Positions 46,501 through 59,255 are shown, counted from the first letter of the stretch. The stretch is DNA of 64,000 nucleotides from Eulemur rufifrons (GCF_041146395.1 NC_091009.1:252501-316500); one strand, 5' to 3'. The notes: generated by a model not told the origin, from the letters alone. Numbers and translations are program-made.

Positions 46501-49500
46501 GCAGAGCTTTTCAATTAACCACTGCGTTGAAAATTATTTGCAGGTGTTCAGCGTTTCACCATAATTATGATAACGTTTGTTTGTGCCTCCTGAAACCCAA
46601 GACGGCTGCGACGGACATAACTATGCTGAGGCGTAGCTGACTTGGTGTTGCCTATTTTTGTTAGTGGAGACTGACAAGAATCCATTCTTCTAAGTTTCAT
46701 CTCACCATCATTTTTGAATTGTTTAAAAATGCAGGAAAATTTTGCAAGTTAGCATTATAATTACTACCTGGAGGCTACGGGGTTTTTTTTTTTTTTTTCC
46801 TGTGGGGTCGGTGTGGATGTGTTGGTCAGGCCCTCTGTCAGTTCGCTGGTTTGTTTTTATTATCCCCAGAGAGGAGAAGTGGGCATGTGTTTGGCAGGTG
46901 AAAAGTTTTGATTCTGTTTCATAGAATGAAACAGGATCCGCATGCTCATTCCGTTCCTTTAGGAAACTTTTGCTTCATCAGCTGGGAATCCACCATGGTT
47001 CTATATACTCCTCTATGTGTGGGCACAGGAAACAGGCTTGTTCCAAGAAGTATGCCGTAGAGCTTTTCAATTAAGCAGTACGTTGAAAATTATTTGCAGG
47101 TTTTCAGTGTTTCACCATAATTCTTATAACGTTTGTATGTGTCTCCTGAAACCCAATATGGCTGCCAAGGACATAAGTATGCTGAGGCGTAGCTGACTTG
47201 GTTTTGCCTATTTTTGTCAGTGGAGAATGACAAGAAGCCATTCTTCTAAGTATCATCCCACCATCATTTTTCCATTGTTTAAAAATGCAGGGAAATTTTA
47301 CAAGTTAGCATTATAATTACTAGCTGGAGGGTACTTTTTTTTTTTTTTGTGGGGTCAGTGTGGATGGGTTGGTCAGGCCATCTGTCAATTCACTGGTTTG
47401 TTTTTATTATCCCCAGAGAGAAGAAGTGGGCATGTGTTTGGCAGGTGAAAAGTGCGGATTCTGTTTCAGAGAATTAAACAGGATCCACATGGTCATCTCA
47501 TTCCTTTAAGAATCCTTTGCTTCATCAGCTGGGATTCCACCATGTTTCTATATACTCCTCTATGCGTGGGCACAGGTACCTGGCTTGTTCCAAGAAGAAT
47601 GCTGGAGAGTTTTCAAATTAACCAGTACGTTGAAAATTATTTGCAGGTGTTCAGCGTTTCACCATAATTTTGATAACGTTTGTATGTGCCTCCTGAAACC
47701 CAAGAAGGCTGCGACGGACATAACTATGCTGAGGAGTAGCTGACTTGGTGTTGCCTATTTTTGTCACGGGAGACAGACAAGAAGCCATTCTTCTAAATAT
47801 CATCCCACCACCATTTTTCCATTGTTTTAAAATGCAGGGAAATTTTGCAAGTTAGCATTATAATTAGTAGCTGGAGGCTACGGGGTTTTTTTTTTTTTTT
47901 TTTTCCTGTGGGGTCGGTGTGGATGTGTTGGTCAGGCCCTCTGTCAGTTCGCTGGTTTGTTTTTATTATCCCCAGAGAGGAGAATGGGCATGTGTTTGGC
48001 AGGTGAAAAGTTTTGATTCTATTTCAGAGAAGGAAACAGGATCCGCATGTTCATCCCGTTTCTTTAGGAAACTTTTGCTTCATCAGCTGGGAATCCACCA
48101 TGGTTCTATATACTCCTCTATGTGTGGGAACAGGTAACTGGCTTGTTCCAAGAAGTATGCCGTAGAGCTTTTCAATTAAGCAGTTCGTTGAAAATTATTT
48201 GCAGGTTTTCAGTGTTTCACCATAATTCTTATAACGTTTGTATGTGTCTCCTGAAACCCAATATGGCTGCCAAGGACATAAGTACGCTGATTCATAGCTG
48301 ACTTCGTGTTGCCTATTTTTGTTAGTGGAGACTGACAAGAAGCCATTCTTCTAAGTATCATCCAACCATCATTTTTCCATTGTTTAAAAATGCAGGAAAA
48401 TTTTGCAAGTTAGCATTATAATTAGTAGCTGGAGGGTAATTTTTTTTTTTTTTGTGGGGTCAGTGTGGATGGGTTGGTCAGGCCATCTGTCAATTCACTG
48501 GATTGTTTTTATTATCCCCAGAGAGGAGAAGTGTGTATTAGTATGGCAGGTGAAAACTGCGGATCTGTTTCAGAGAATTAAACAGGATCCGCATGGTAAT
48601 CCCGTTCCTTTAAGAATCCTTTGCTTCATGAGCTGGGAATCCACCATGGTTCTATATACTTCTCTATGCGTGGGCACAGGAAACTGGCTTGTTCCAAGAA
48701 GTATGCCTCAGAGCTTTTCAATTAACCAGTATGTTGAAAATCCTTTGCAGGTTTTCAGCGTTTCACCATAATTATGATAACGTGTGTATGTGCCTACTGA
48801 AACCAAATATGGCTGCTACGGACATAACCATGCTGCGGAGTAGCTGACTTGGTGTTGCCTATTTTTCTTAGTGGAGACTGACAAGAAGCCATACTTCTAA
48901 ATATCATACCACCATCATTTCTCCATTGTTTAAAAATGCAGGGAAATTTTGCAAATTGGCATTATAATTAGTAGCTGGAGGGTACTTTTTTTTTGTGGGG
49001 TCGGTCAGGATTGGTGTTCAGGCCCTCTGTCAGATCACTGGTTTGTTTTTATTATCCCCAGAGAAGAGTAGTGGGCATGTGTTTGGCAGGTGAAAAGTGT
49101 GGATTCTGTTTCAGAGAATTAAACAGGATCCGCATGGTCATCCCATCCTTTAAGAATCCTTTGTTTCATCAGCTGGGATTCCACCATGTTACTATTTACT
49201 CCTCAATGCGTGGGCACAGGTACCTGGCTGTTTCCAAGAAGTATGCCGCAGGGATTTTCAATTAACCAGTACGTTGAAAATATTTGCAGGTGTTCAGCGA
49301 TTCACCATAATTGTCATAACGTTTGTTTGTGCCTCCTGAAACCCAAGAAGGCTGCGACGGACATAACTATGCTGAGGAGTAGCTGACTTGGTGTTGCCTA
49401 TTTTTGTTAGTGGAGACAGACAAGAAGCCATTCTTCTAAGTATCATCCCACCACCATTTTTCCATTGTTTTAAAATGCAGGGAAATTGTGCAAGTTAGCG

Positions 49501-52500
49501 TTATAATTAGTAGCTGGAGGGTACGGTTTTTTTTTTTTTTTGTGTGTGTGGTCGATGTGGATGGGGGGGTCAGGCCCTCTGTCAGTTCGCTGGTTAGTTT
49601 TTATTATCCCCAGAGAGGAGAAGTGGGCATGTGTTTGGCAGGTGAAAAGGGCGGATTCTGTTTCAGAGAATTAACGATGATCCCCATGCTCATCCCGTTC
49701 CTTTAATAATCCTTTACTTCATCAGCTGGAAATCCACCATGGTTCTATATGCTCCTCTTTGCGTGGGAACAGGTAACTAGCTTGTTCCAAGAAGTATGCC
49801 GCAGAGCTTTTCAATTAACCACTGCGTTGAAAATTATTTGCAGGATTTCAGCGTTTCACCATAATTGTGATAACGTTTGTTTGTGCCTCCTGAAACCCAA
49901 GAAGGCTGCGACGGACTTAACTATGCTGAGGCGTAGCTGACTTGGTTTTGCCTATTTTTGTTAGTGGAGACTGACAAGAATCCATTCTTCTAAGTATCAT
50001 CCCACCACCGTTTTTCCATTGTTTAAAAATGCAGGGCAATTTTGCAAGTGGGAATTATAATTAGTAGCTGGAGGGTACGGTTTTTTTTTTGTGTGTGTGT
50101 GGTCGATGTGGATGGGGGGGTCAGGCCCTCTGTCAGTTCGCTGGTTAGTTTTTATTATCCCCAGAGAGGAGAAGTGGGCATGTGTTTGGCAGGTGAAAAG
50201 GGCGGATTCTGTTTCAGAGAATTAACGATGATCCCCATGGTCATCCCGTTCCTTTAATAATCCTTTACTTCATCAGCTGGAAATCGACCGTGGTTCTATA
50301 TACTCCTCTTTGCGTGGGAACAGGTAACTGGCTTGTTCCAAGAAGTATGCCACAGAGCTTTTCAATTAACCACTACGTTGAAAATTATTTGCAGGTGTTC
50401 AGCGTTTCACCATAATTGTGATAACGTTTGTTTGTGCCTCCTGAAACCCAAGAAGGCTGCCACGGACATAACTATGCTGAGGAGTAGCTGACTTGGTGTT
50501 GCCTATTTTTTTTGGTGGAGACTAACAAGAAGCCATTCTTCTAAGTATCATACCACCACCATTTTTCCATTGTTTTAAAATGCAGGGAAATTTTGCAAGT
50601 TAGCATTTTAATGAGTACCTGGAGGGTACGGTATTTTTTTTTTGTTTGGTCGATGTGGATGGGAGGGTCAGGCCCTCTGTCAGTTCGCTGGTTAGTTTAT
50701 ATTATCCCCAGAGAGGAGAAGTGGGCATGTGTTTGGCAGGTGAAAAGGGCGGATTCTGTTTCAAAGAATTAACGATGATCCCCATGGTCTTCCCGTTCCT
50801 TTAATAATCCTTTAATTCATCAGCTGGAAATCCACCACGGTTCTATATACTCCTCTTTGCGTGGGAACAGGTAACTGGCTTGTTCCAAGAAGGATGCCGC
50901 AGAGCTTTTCAATTAACCACTACGTTGAAAATTATTTGCAGGTGTTCAGCGTTTCACCATAATTGTGATAAGGTTTGCTTGTGACTCCTGAAACCCAAGA
51001 TGGCTGCCACGAACATAACTATGCTGAGGCGTAGCTGACTTGGTTTTGCCTATTTTTGTTAGTGGAGACTGACAAGAATCCATTCTTCTAAGTATCATCT
51101 CACCATCATTTTTCCATTGTTTAAAAATGCAGGAAAATTTTGCAAGTTTGCATTATAATTAGTAGCTGGAGGCTACGGTGTTTTTTTTTTTTTTTTCCTG
51201 TGGGGTCGGTGTGTATGTGTTGGTCAGGCCCTCTGTCAGTTCGCTGGTTTGTTTTTATTATCCCCAGAGAGGAGAAGTGGGTATTAGTATGGCAGGTGAA
51301 AACTGCGGATCTGTTTCAGAGAATTAAACAGGATCCGCATGGTAATCCAGTTCCTTTAAGAATCCTTTGCTTCATGAGCTGGGAATCCACCATGGTTCTA
51401 TATACTTCTCTATGCGTGGGCACAGGAAACTGGCTTCTTCCAAGAAGTATGCCTCAGAGCTTTTCAATTAACCAGTATGTTGAAAATCCTTTGCAGGTTT
51501 TCAGCGTTTCACCATAATTGTGATAACGTGTGTATGTGCCTACTGAAACCAAATATGGCTGCTACGGACATAACTATGCCGAGGCGTAGCTGACTTGGTG
51601 TTGCCTATTTTTGTCAGTGGAGACTGACAAGAAGCCATTCTTCTAAGTATCATCCCACCATCATTTCTCCATTGTTTAAAAATGCAGGGAAATTTTGCAA
51701 ATTGGCAATATAATTAGTAGCTGGAGGGTACTTCTTTTTTTTTGTGGGTTCGGTCACGATGGGTGTTCAGGCCCTCTGTCAGATCGCTTTTTGTTTTTAT
51801 TATCCCCAGAGAAGAGTAGTGGGCATGTGTTTGGCAGGTGAAAAGTGCGGATTCTGTTTCAGAGAATTAAACAGGATCCGCATGGTCATCTCATTCCTTT
51901 AAGAATCCTTTGCTTCATCAGCTGGGATTCCACCATGTTTCTATATACTCCTCTATGCGTTGGCACAGGTACCTGGCTTGTTCCAAGAAGTATGTTGGAG
52001 AGTTTTCAAATGAACCAGTACGTTGAAAATTATTTGCAGGTTTTCAGCGTTTCACCATAATTTTGATAACGTTTGTATGTGCCTCCTGAAACCCAAGAAG
52101 GCTGCGACGGACATAACTATGCTGAGGAGTAGCTGACTTGGTGTTGCCTATTTTTGTTAGTGGAGACAGACAAGAAGCCATTCTTCTAAGTATCATCCCA
52201 CCACCATTTTTCCATTGTTTTAAAATGCAGGGAAATTTTGCAAGTTAGCATTATAATTAGTAGCTGGAGGGTACGGTTTTTTTTTGTGTGTGGTCGATGT
52301 GGATGGGGGGGTCAGGCCCTCTGTCAGTTCGCTGGTTAGTTTTTATTATCCCCAGAGAGGAGAAGTGGGCATGTGTTTGGCAGGTGAAAAGGGCGGATTC
52401 TGTTTCAGAAAATTAACGATGATCCCCATGCTCATCCCGTTCCTTTAATAATCCTTTACTTCATCAGCTGGAAATCCACCATGATTCTATATACTCCTCT

Positions 52501-54238
52501 TTGCGTGGGAACAGGTAACTGGCTTGTTCCAAGAAGTATCCCGCAGAGCTTTTCAATTAACCACTACGTTGAAAATTATTTGCAGGTGTTCAGCGTTTCA
52601 CCATAATTGTGATAACGTTTGTTTGTGCCTCCTGAAACCAAGAAGGCTGCCACGGACATAACTATGCTGAGGAGTAGCTGACTTGGTGTTGGCTATTTTT
52701 TTTGGTGGAGAGTAACAAGAAGCCATTCTTCTAAGTATCATCCCACCACCATTTTTCCATTGTTTTAAAATGCAGGGAAATTTTGCAAGTTAGCATTAAA
52801 ATTAGTAGCAGGAGGGTACGGCAATTTTTGTGTGTGGTGGATGTGGATGGGGGGGTCAGGCCCTCTGTAGTTCGCTGGTTAGTTTTTATTATCCCCAGAG
52901 AGGAGAAGTGGGCATGTGTTTGGCAGGTGAAAAGGGCGGATTCTGTTTCAGAGAATTAACGATGATCCCCATGGTCATCCCGTTCCTTTAATAATCCTTT
53001 ACTTCATCAGCTGGAAATCCACCATGGTTCTATATACTCCTCTTTGCATGGGAACAGGTAACTGGCTTGTTCCAAGAAGTATGCCGCAGAGCTTTTCAAT
53101 TAATCACTACGTTGAAAATTATTTGCAGGTGTTCAGCGTTTCACCATAATTGTGATAACGTTTGTTTGTGCCTCCTGAAACCCAACATGGCTGCCACGAA
53201 CATAACTATGCTGAGGCGTAGCTGACTTGGTTTTGCCTATTTTTGCTAGTGGAGACTGACAAGAATCCATTCTTCTAAGTAGCATCTCACCATCATTTTT
53301 CCATTGTTTAAAAATGCAGGAAAATTTTGCAAGTTAGCATTATAATTAGTAGCTGGAGGGTACGGTTTTTTTTTGTGTGTGGTCGTTGTGGATGTGTTGT
53401 TCAGGCCCTCTGTAAGTTCGCTGGTTTGTTTTTATTATCCCCAGAGAGGAGAAGTGGGAATGTGTTTGGCAGGAGAAAAGTTCGGATTCTGTTTCAGAGA
53501 ATGAAACAGGATCCGCATGCTCATCCCGTTCCTTTAGGAAACTTTTGCTTCATCAGCTGGGAATCCACCATGGTTCTATATACTCCTCTATGTGTGGGCA
53601 CAGGTAACTGGCTTGTTCCAAGAAGTATGCCGCAGAGCTTTTCAATTAAGCAGTACGTTGAAAATTATTTGCAGGTTTTCAGCGTTTCACCATAATTCTT
53701 ATAACGTTTGTATGTGTCTCCTGAAACCCAATATGGCTGCCACGGACATAACTATGCTGAGGAGTAGCTCACTTGGTATTGCCTATTTTTGTTAGTGGAG
53801 ACAGACAAGAAGCCATTCTTCTAAGTATCATCCCACCACCATTTTTCCATTGTTTTAAAATGCAGGGAAATTTTGCAAGTTAGCATTATAATTAGTAGCT
53901 GGAGTGTACGGTTTTTTTTTTTTTTTTTTTGTGGTCGATGTGGATTGGGGGGTCAGGCCCTCTGTCAGTTCGCTGGTTAGTTTTTATTATCCCCAAATAG
54001 GAGAAGTGGGCATGTGTTTGGCAGGTGACAAGGGCGGATTCTGTTTCAGAGAATTAACGATGATCCCCATGGTCATCTCGTTCCTTTAATAATCCTTTAC
54101 TTCATGAGCTGGAAATCCACAATGATTCTATATACTCCTCTTTGCGTGGGAACAGGTAACTGGCTTCTTCCAAGAAGTATGCCCCAAAGCTTTTCAATTA
54201 ACCACTACGTTGAAAATTATTTGCAGGTGTTCAGCGTT
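43541..54238 (+). repeat. ~547-bp satellite core, to the telomere-like junction
   Basis: About 20 direct monomers with landmarks at ~545-555-bp spacing (44235 to 54115). Types are shared with repeats A and B in shuffled order, with many hybrid monomers. Poly-T tracts vary from about 8 to more than 20, for example near 53911. The last monomer ends abruptly within 'gtgttcagcgttt'. Recurrent frames of 60-125 codons are copies of the same non-coding unit. Confidence 0.9.
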
Positions 54239-55437
54239 TAACCCTAACCAGAACCCCTAAAGCTAACCCTGAACCCTATCCCTAACCCCAGCAGTAAACT
54301 TTAACCCTAAACCTAAGCCCAACCCGTAACCCTAATCCTATCCTTTTACCCTAAAACTAACCCCTAAACCTAACCCCTATACCTCACCCTAACTCTAACC
54401 CCAATCCTAATTCTAACCATACCCCTTCAGAAAACACTAACTCCTAACCGCTAACCCTAACACTAACCAAAAACCTTAATCACTAATCCCTAACCCTAAC
54501 GCTTAACCTTTACCCTAACGGTTAACCCTCACCCTAAATCTTAACACTGACCCTAACCTTAAACTTTAACTCTAAGCCTAACCCTTAACCCTACAGTAAG
54601 GATGACCCTTAATGCTAATGGGATCCCTTATCCCTAACCCTAACACTACAGCTAAAAATAACCCTAACCTTGGATCCTTAAACCTAACACCTAACACTTA
54701 CTTTAACCCCAAACCCTAACCCTAATCCTAAGCATTAAACCTAACCCTATCTCTTAACCCTAACGCTAGCCCTTACCCTAACGCCTAGATCTAACCCTAA
54801 ATCTAACCTACCGCCTAATCCTAACCTTAAGCCCTAATGCTAACACTAACCCTGAACCCTAAACCTACCCGTAACCCTTAACACTAACCCTATCCGTGAA
54901 CCTTAACCCTGACCCTAACCATTACCCGCACACAAGCATTTAACCCTGACCCTAACCCTAATCCTTAATGCTAACCCTAACACTAAACCCTAACCCTAAG
55001 CCCAACACTTAACCCTAATCCTATCCCTTAACCCTAACCCTAATGCTAACCCCTAAACTTAACCCTAACCGTGACCAGTAAACCTAACCCTAACCTCTAA
55101 CACAAACCATAGCACATAACTCTAACCCTAAAACTAACCCTAAACCTAACCCTAACCCCTAACCCTTAACCTTAACCCTAAGCGTTAACTCTCACGCTAA
55201 CCTTTAATCCTAACCCTAATCCTAATCTTCAACCCTAAACCTAACACTTAACCCTAACCCTGTACCAAACCCTAACCCCTCATCTTAACCCTAACCGTAA
55301 ACCTCAACCCTAAACCAAAGTGTAACTGTTAAACCTAAGAGTAACCTTTAACCCTAACCCTAATCCCTAACCCTAAGCCCTCACCCTAACACTAAACTTC
55401 ATCCTTAACCCTAACCAGAATCCTAACCCTAAATGTA

Positions 55438-55652
55438 ATTCTCAGACTTCTTGCTTTCTTAGAGTTTAGAAAGCCTGCAATCCTCCCATGCCATGCGTGA
55501 ATGGAGGCTCTACCACTGTGTCCTGCATGAAACCCACGGGCCCATACCCAGAGTATGATAGAGTGGATTCCAGGGTACAATCCCAGGCCGCTAAACTCCC
55601 CCCGCCCGCCTACTGCAGACAGGGCCCGTGCGCTAAGCATAAACAGTACCTT
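55438..55652. repeat. Non-telomeric spacer, copy 1
   Basis: Unique-looking ~210 bp starting 'ctcagacttcttgctttc', including 'catgcgtgaatggaggctc' and 'cccagagtatgatag', and ending 'cccgtgcgctaagcataaac'. It is flanked by CCCTAA-like sequence. Homologous copies are at 57318, ~58710 and ~59105. A minus-strand frame crosses it but has no family support. Confidence 0.85.
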
Positions 55653-57315
55653 TAACAGATAGTCTTAACCCTTAACATAACACCCAACCCTGTTCCTATT
55701 TCTCCCCTTAACACGTAAACCTCACCGTGCGCCTAACTTTAACCTTTTATCCTAACGTTAATGCATAACCCATTTCCTGAGAACAACCCCTATCCCATAA
55801 TTCTAACCCTATCTCCTAGTCATCACTGTGACACCTAATCCCTAACCCTAATTCTAAACCGCTAACCCTAACCGTAACCCTACCTACAACCCTAACACTG
55901 ACAGTAACCCTTACTTCTAACCCCAACGCTATGCCTAACAAAAACCCTAACCCTTGACCCTAACCCTTCACCCTAACCCCTAAGCCTTACCCTAATCCTT
56001 AACCCTAATCCTAATCCTAACCATTAAACCTAATCCTAGGTCTTAAAGCTCACCCTAAACCTTACCCTCACGACTAGACCTAACCCTGACACTAACCTAA
56101 CACCTAACCCTAACCAGAACCCATAAAGCTAACCCTGAACCCTATCCCTAACCCTAGCAGTAAACTTTAACCCTAAACCTAAGCCCATCCCGTAACCCTA
56201 ATCCTATCCTTTTACCCTAAAACTAACCCCTAAACCTAACCCCTATAGCTCACCCTAACTCTAACCCAAATCCTAATTCTAACCATACCCCTTCAGAAAA
56301 CACTAACTCCTAACCACTAACCCTAACACTATCCAAAAACCCTAATCACTAATCCCTAACCCTAACGCTTAACCTTTTCCCTGACTGTTAACCCTCACCC
56401 TAAATCTTAACACTGACCCTAACCTTAAACTTTAACTCTAAGCCTAACCCTTAAGCCTACAGTAAGGAAGACCCTTAATGCTAATGGGATCCCTTATCCC
56501 TAACCCTAACACTACAGCTAAAAATAACCCTAACCTTGGATCCTTAAACCTAACCCCTAACACTTACTTTAACCCCAAACCCTAACCCTAATCCTAAGCA
56601 TTAAACCTGAACCTATCTCTCAACCCTAACGCTAGCCCTTACCCTAACGCCTAGATCTAACCCTAAATCTAACCTACCGCCTAATCCTAACCTTAAGCCC
56701 TAATGCTAACACTAACCCTGAACCCTAAACCTACCCGTAACCCTTAACACTAACCCTATCCGTGAACCTTAACCCTGACCCTAACCATTACCCGCACCCA
56801 AGCATTTAACCCTGACCCTAACCCTAATCCTTAATGATAACCCTAACACTAAACCCTAACCCTAAGCACAACACTTAACCCTAATCCTATCCCTTAACCC
56901 TAACCCTAACCCTAATGCTACCCCCTAAACGTAACCCTAACCGTGACCAGTAAACCTAACCCTAACCTCTAACACAAACCATAGCACATAACTCTAACCC
57001 TAAATCGAACCCTAACCCTAACCCTAACCCTAAACCCTAACTCTTAACCTTAACCCTAAGCGTTAACTCTCACGCTAACCTTTAATCCTAACCCTAATCC
57101 TAATCTTCAACCCTAAACCTAACACTTAACCCTAACCCTGTACCAAACCCTAACCCCTCATCTTAACCCTAACCGTAAACCTCAACCCTAAACCAAAGTG
57201 TAACCGTTAAAGCTAAGAGTAACCTTTAACCCTAACCCTAATCCTAACCCTAAGCCCTCACCCTAACACTAAACTTCATCCTCAACCCTAACCAGAATCC
57301 TAACCCTAAATCTAA

Positions 57316-57531
57316 TTCTCAGACTTCTTGCTTTCTTAGAGTTTAGAAAGCCTGCAATCCTCCCATGTCATGCGTGAAAGGAGGCTCTACCACTGTGTCC
57401 TGCATGAAACCCACGGGCCCATACCCAGAGTATGATAGAATGGGTTCCCGGGTACAATCCCAGCCCCCTAAACTCCCCCCGCCCGCCTACTGCACACAGG
57501 GCCCGTGCGCTAAGCATAAACAATACCTTTA
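57316..57531. repeat. Non-telomeric spacer, copy 2
   Basis: Nearly identical to copy 1, 1878 bp downstream, with a few substitutions (e.g. 'catgtcatgcgtgaaagg'). Confidence 0.85.
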
Positions 57532-58709
57532 ACAGATAACCCTAACCCTGAACATAACACCCAACCCTGTTCCTATTTCTCCCCTTAACACGTAAACCTC
57601 ACCGTGCGCCTAACTTTATCCTCTTATCCTAACGTTAATGCATAACCCATTTCCTGAGAACAACCCCTATCCCATAATTCTAACCCTATCTCCTAGTCAT
57701 CACTGTGACACCTAATCCCTAACCCTAATTCTAAACCGCTAACTCTAACCGTAACCCTACCTACAACCCTAACACTGACAGTAACCCTTACTTCTAACCC
57801 CAACGCTATGCCTAACAAAAACCCTAACCCTTGACCCTAACCCTTCACCCTAACCCCTAAGCCTTACCCTAACCCTTAACCCTAATCCTAATCCTAACCA
57901 TTAAACCTAACCGTAGCTCTTAAAGCTAACCCTAAACCTTACCCTCACGACTAGACCTAACCCTGACATTAACCTAACACCTAACCCTAACCAGAACCCC
58001 TAAAGCTAACCCTGAACTCTATCCCTAACCCTAGCAGTAAACTTTAACCCTAAACCTAAGCCCATCCCCTAGCCCTAATCCTATCCTTTTACCCTAAAAC
58101 TAACCCCTAAACCTAACCCCTATACCTCACCCTAACTCTAACCCCAATCCTAATTCTAACCATACCCCTTCATAAAACACTAACTCCTAACCGCTAACCC
58201 TAACACTAACCAAAAACCTTAATCACTAATCCCTAACCCTAACGCTTAACCTTTACCCTAACCGTTAACCCTCACCCTAAATCTTAACACTGACCCTAAC
58301 CTTAACCTTTAACTCTAAGCCTAACCCTTAACCGTACAGTAAGGAAGACACTTAATGCTAATGGGATCACTTATCCGTAACCCTAACACTACAGCTAAAA
58401 ATAACCCTAACTTTAGATCCTTAAACCTAACCCCTAACACTTACTTTAACCCCAAACCCTAATCCTAATCCTAAGCATTCAACCTAAACTATCTCTTAAC
58501 CCTAACGCTAGCCCTTACCCTAACGCCTGGATCTAACCCTAAATCTAACCTACCGCCTAATCCTAACCTTAAGCCCTAATGCTAACTCTAACCCTGAACC
58601 CTAAACCTAACCGTAACCCTTAACACTAACCCTATCCCTAACCCTCTTACCCTGACTCTGTTAACCCTCACCCTAACCCTCAACCCTGACCCTAAACTTA
58701 AACCTTAAT

Positions 58710-58860
58710 CCTAACCATGCGTGAGATGAGCCTCTGCCTTTGTCCTGCGTGACAGTTGAAGCCCAACACCCAGGGTACGATGAAGTGGGGACGCAGCCTT
58801 GCTCCACACCCACAGTGCCCCGTACGTTAGACAGGACCCGTGCCCTAACACACACCGTTA
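58710..58860. repeat. Non-telomeric spacer, diverged copy 3
   Basis: A shorter relative: 'accatgcgtgagatgagcc', 'gtcctgcgtgaca', 'cccagggtacgatgaagtgg', 'acaggacccgtgccc'. The order of blocks is the same as in copies 1 and 2, but the left part ('cagacttcttgc') is missing. Confidence 0.75.
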
Positions 58861-59099
58861 AACGTAAGCCCGAACCCTATCACTAAACCAAACCCTTCGT
58901 AAGCCCTGAATCTAACTCCTAATAGTAACCCTAATCCCTGACCCTTACTCTTGCCTCTCATCCTAAGCCTAAACCCAACCACTAAACATAATCCTAATCT
59001 CTAACCCTAACAGTAATCCTAACCCTAATTCTAACCTAAAACCCTAACCCCTAAACCTAATCCTAGTCCCTAACACCTAACCTTACCCTAAACCGAATT

Positions 59100-59255
59100 C
59101 CAATTCTCAGACTTTTGCAATTCAAAAACTTAAAAAAGCCTACAATCCACCAATGCAGTGTCTGAGATGAGGGTCCGCCCCTATGTCCTGCATGACAGGC
59201 AGGCGCCAATGCCCAGGGTACTATGGAGTGGAGTCCTGGGGTCTGTAGGCTTGCT
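59100..59255. repeat. Non-telomeric spacer, diverged copy 4 leading into the 95-bp satellite
   Basis: Has 'ctcagacttttgcaattc', 'agcctacaatcc', 'tgtcctgcatgacaggcagg' and 'cccagggtactatggagtgg', in the same order as copies 1 and 2. Where copies 1 and 2 read 'gctaaactcc' and return to telomere-like DNA, this copy reads 'gcttgctaaactccagtttgg' and becomes the first 95-bp satellite unit. Confidence 0.8.

Larger units (their letters stand above)
54239..59100 (-). repeat. Degenerate telomere-like (TTAGGG-derived) block in ~1.87-kb tandem units
   Basis: Dense CCCTAA-like hexamers with many variants (CCCTGA, CCCTAT, CTTAA and so on) lie on the + strand; the few perfect runs are short, as near 57003-57025. 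The block is duplicated: 'accagaaccc.taaagc' occurs at 54247, 56113 and 57990 (1866 and 1877 bp apart), giving about 2.5 copies. The level of decay and the satellites on both sides show it is interstitial, not a chromosome end. No gene is seen. Confidence 0.9.

Noticed and set aside
10000..54000. ATG in a good Kozak context ('ccaccatgg') in every monomer
   Set aside because: It is a fixed part of the repeat; frames after it are short and vary between monomers.
15809..54238. Dozens of conserved 60-180-codon frames (for example 25006-25548, 16937-17275, 41298-41636)
   Set aside because: They recur once per monomer or HOR unit, overlap in several frames, cross the variable poly-T tract, and resemble no protein family. 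Similarity is explained by DNA-level repeat homogenisation.
1..54238. Alpha satellite
   Set aside because: The unit is ~547 bp, not ~171 bp or a multiple with internal 171-bp periodicity, and no alphoid sequence is seen.
55392..55640. 82-codon minus-strand frame
   Set aside because: It spans a repeated spacer and telomere-like DNA, is not kept as an equal frame in the second copy, and has no recognisable domain.
54239..59100. True chromosome terminus
   Set aside because: Hexamers are strongly degenerate, the polarity faces satellite DNA, and a second satellite follows for at least 4.7 kb.
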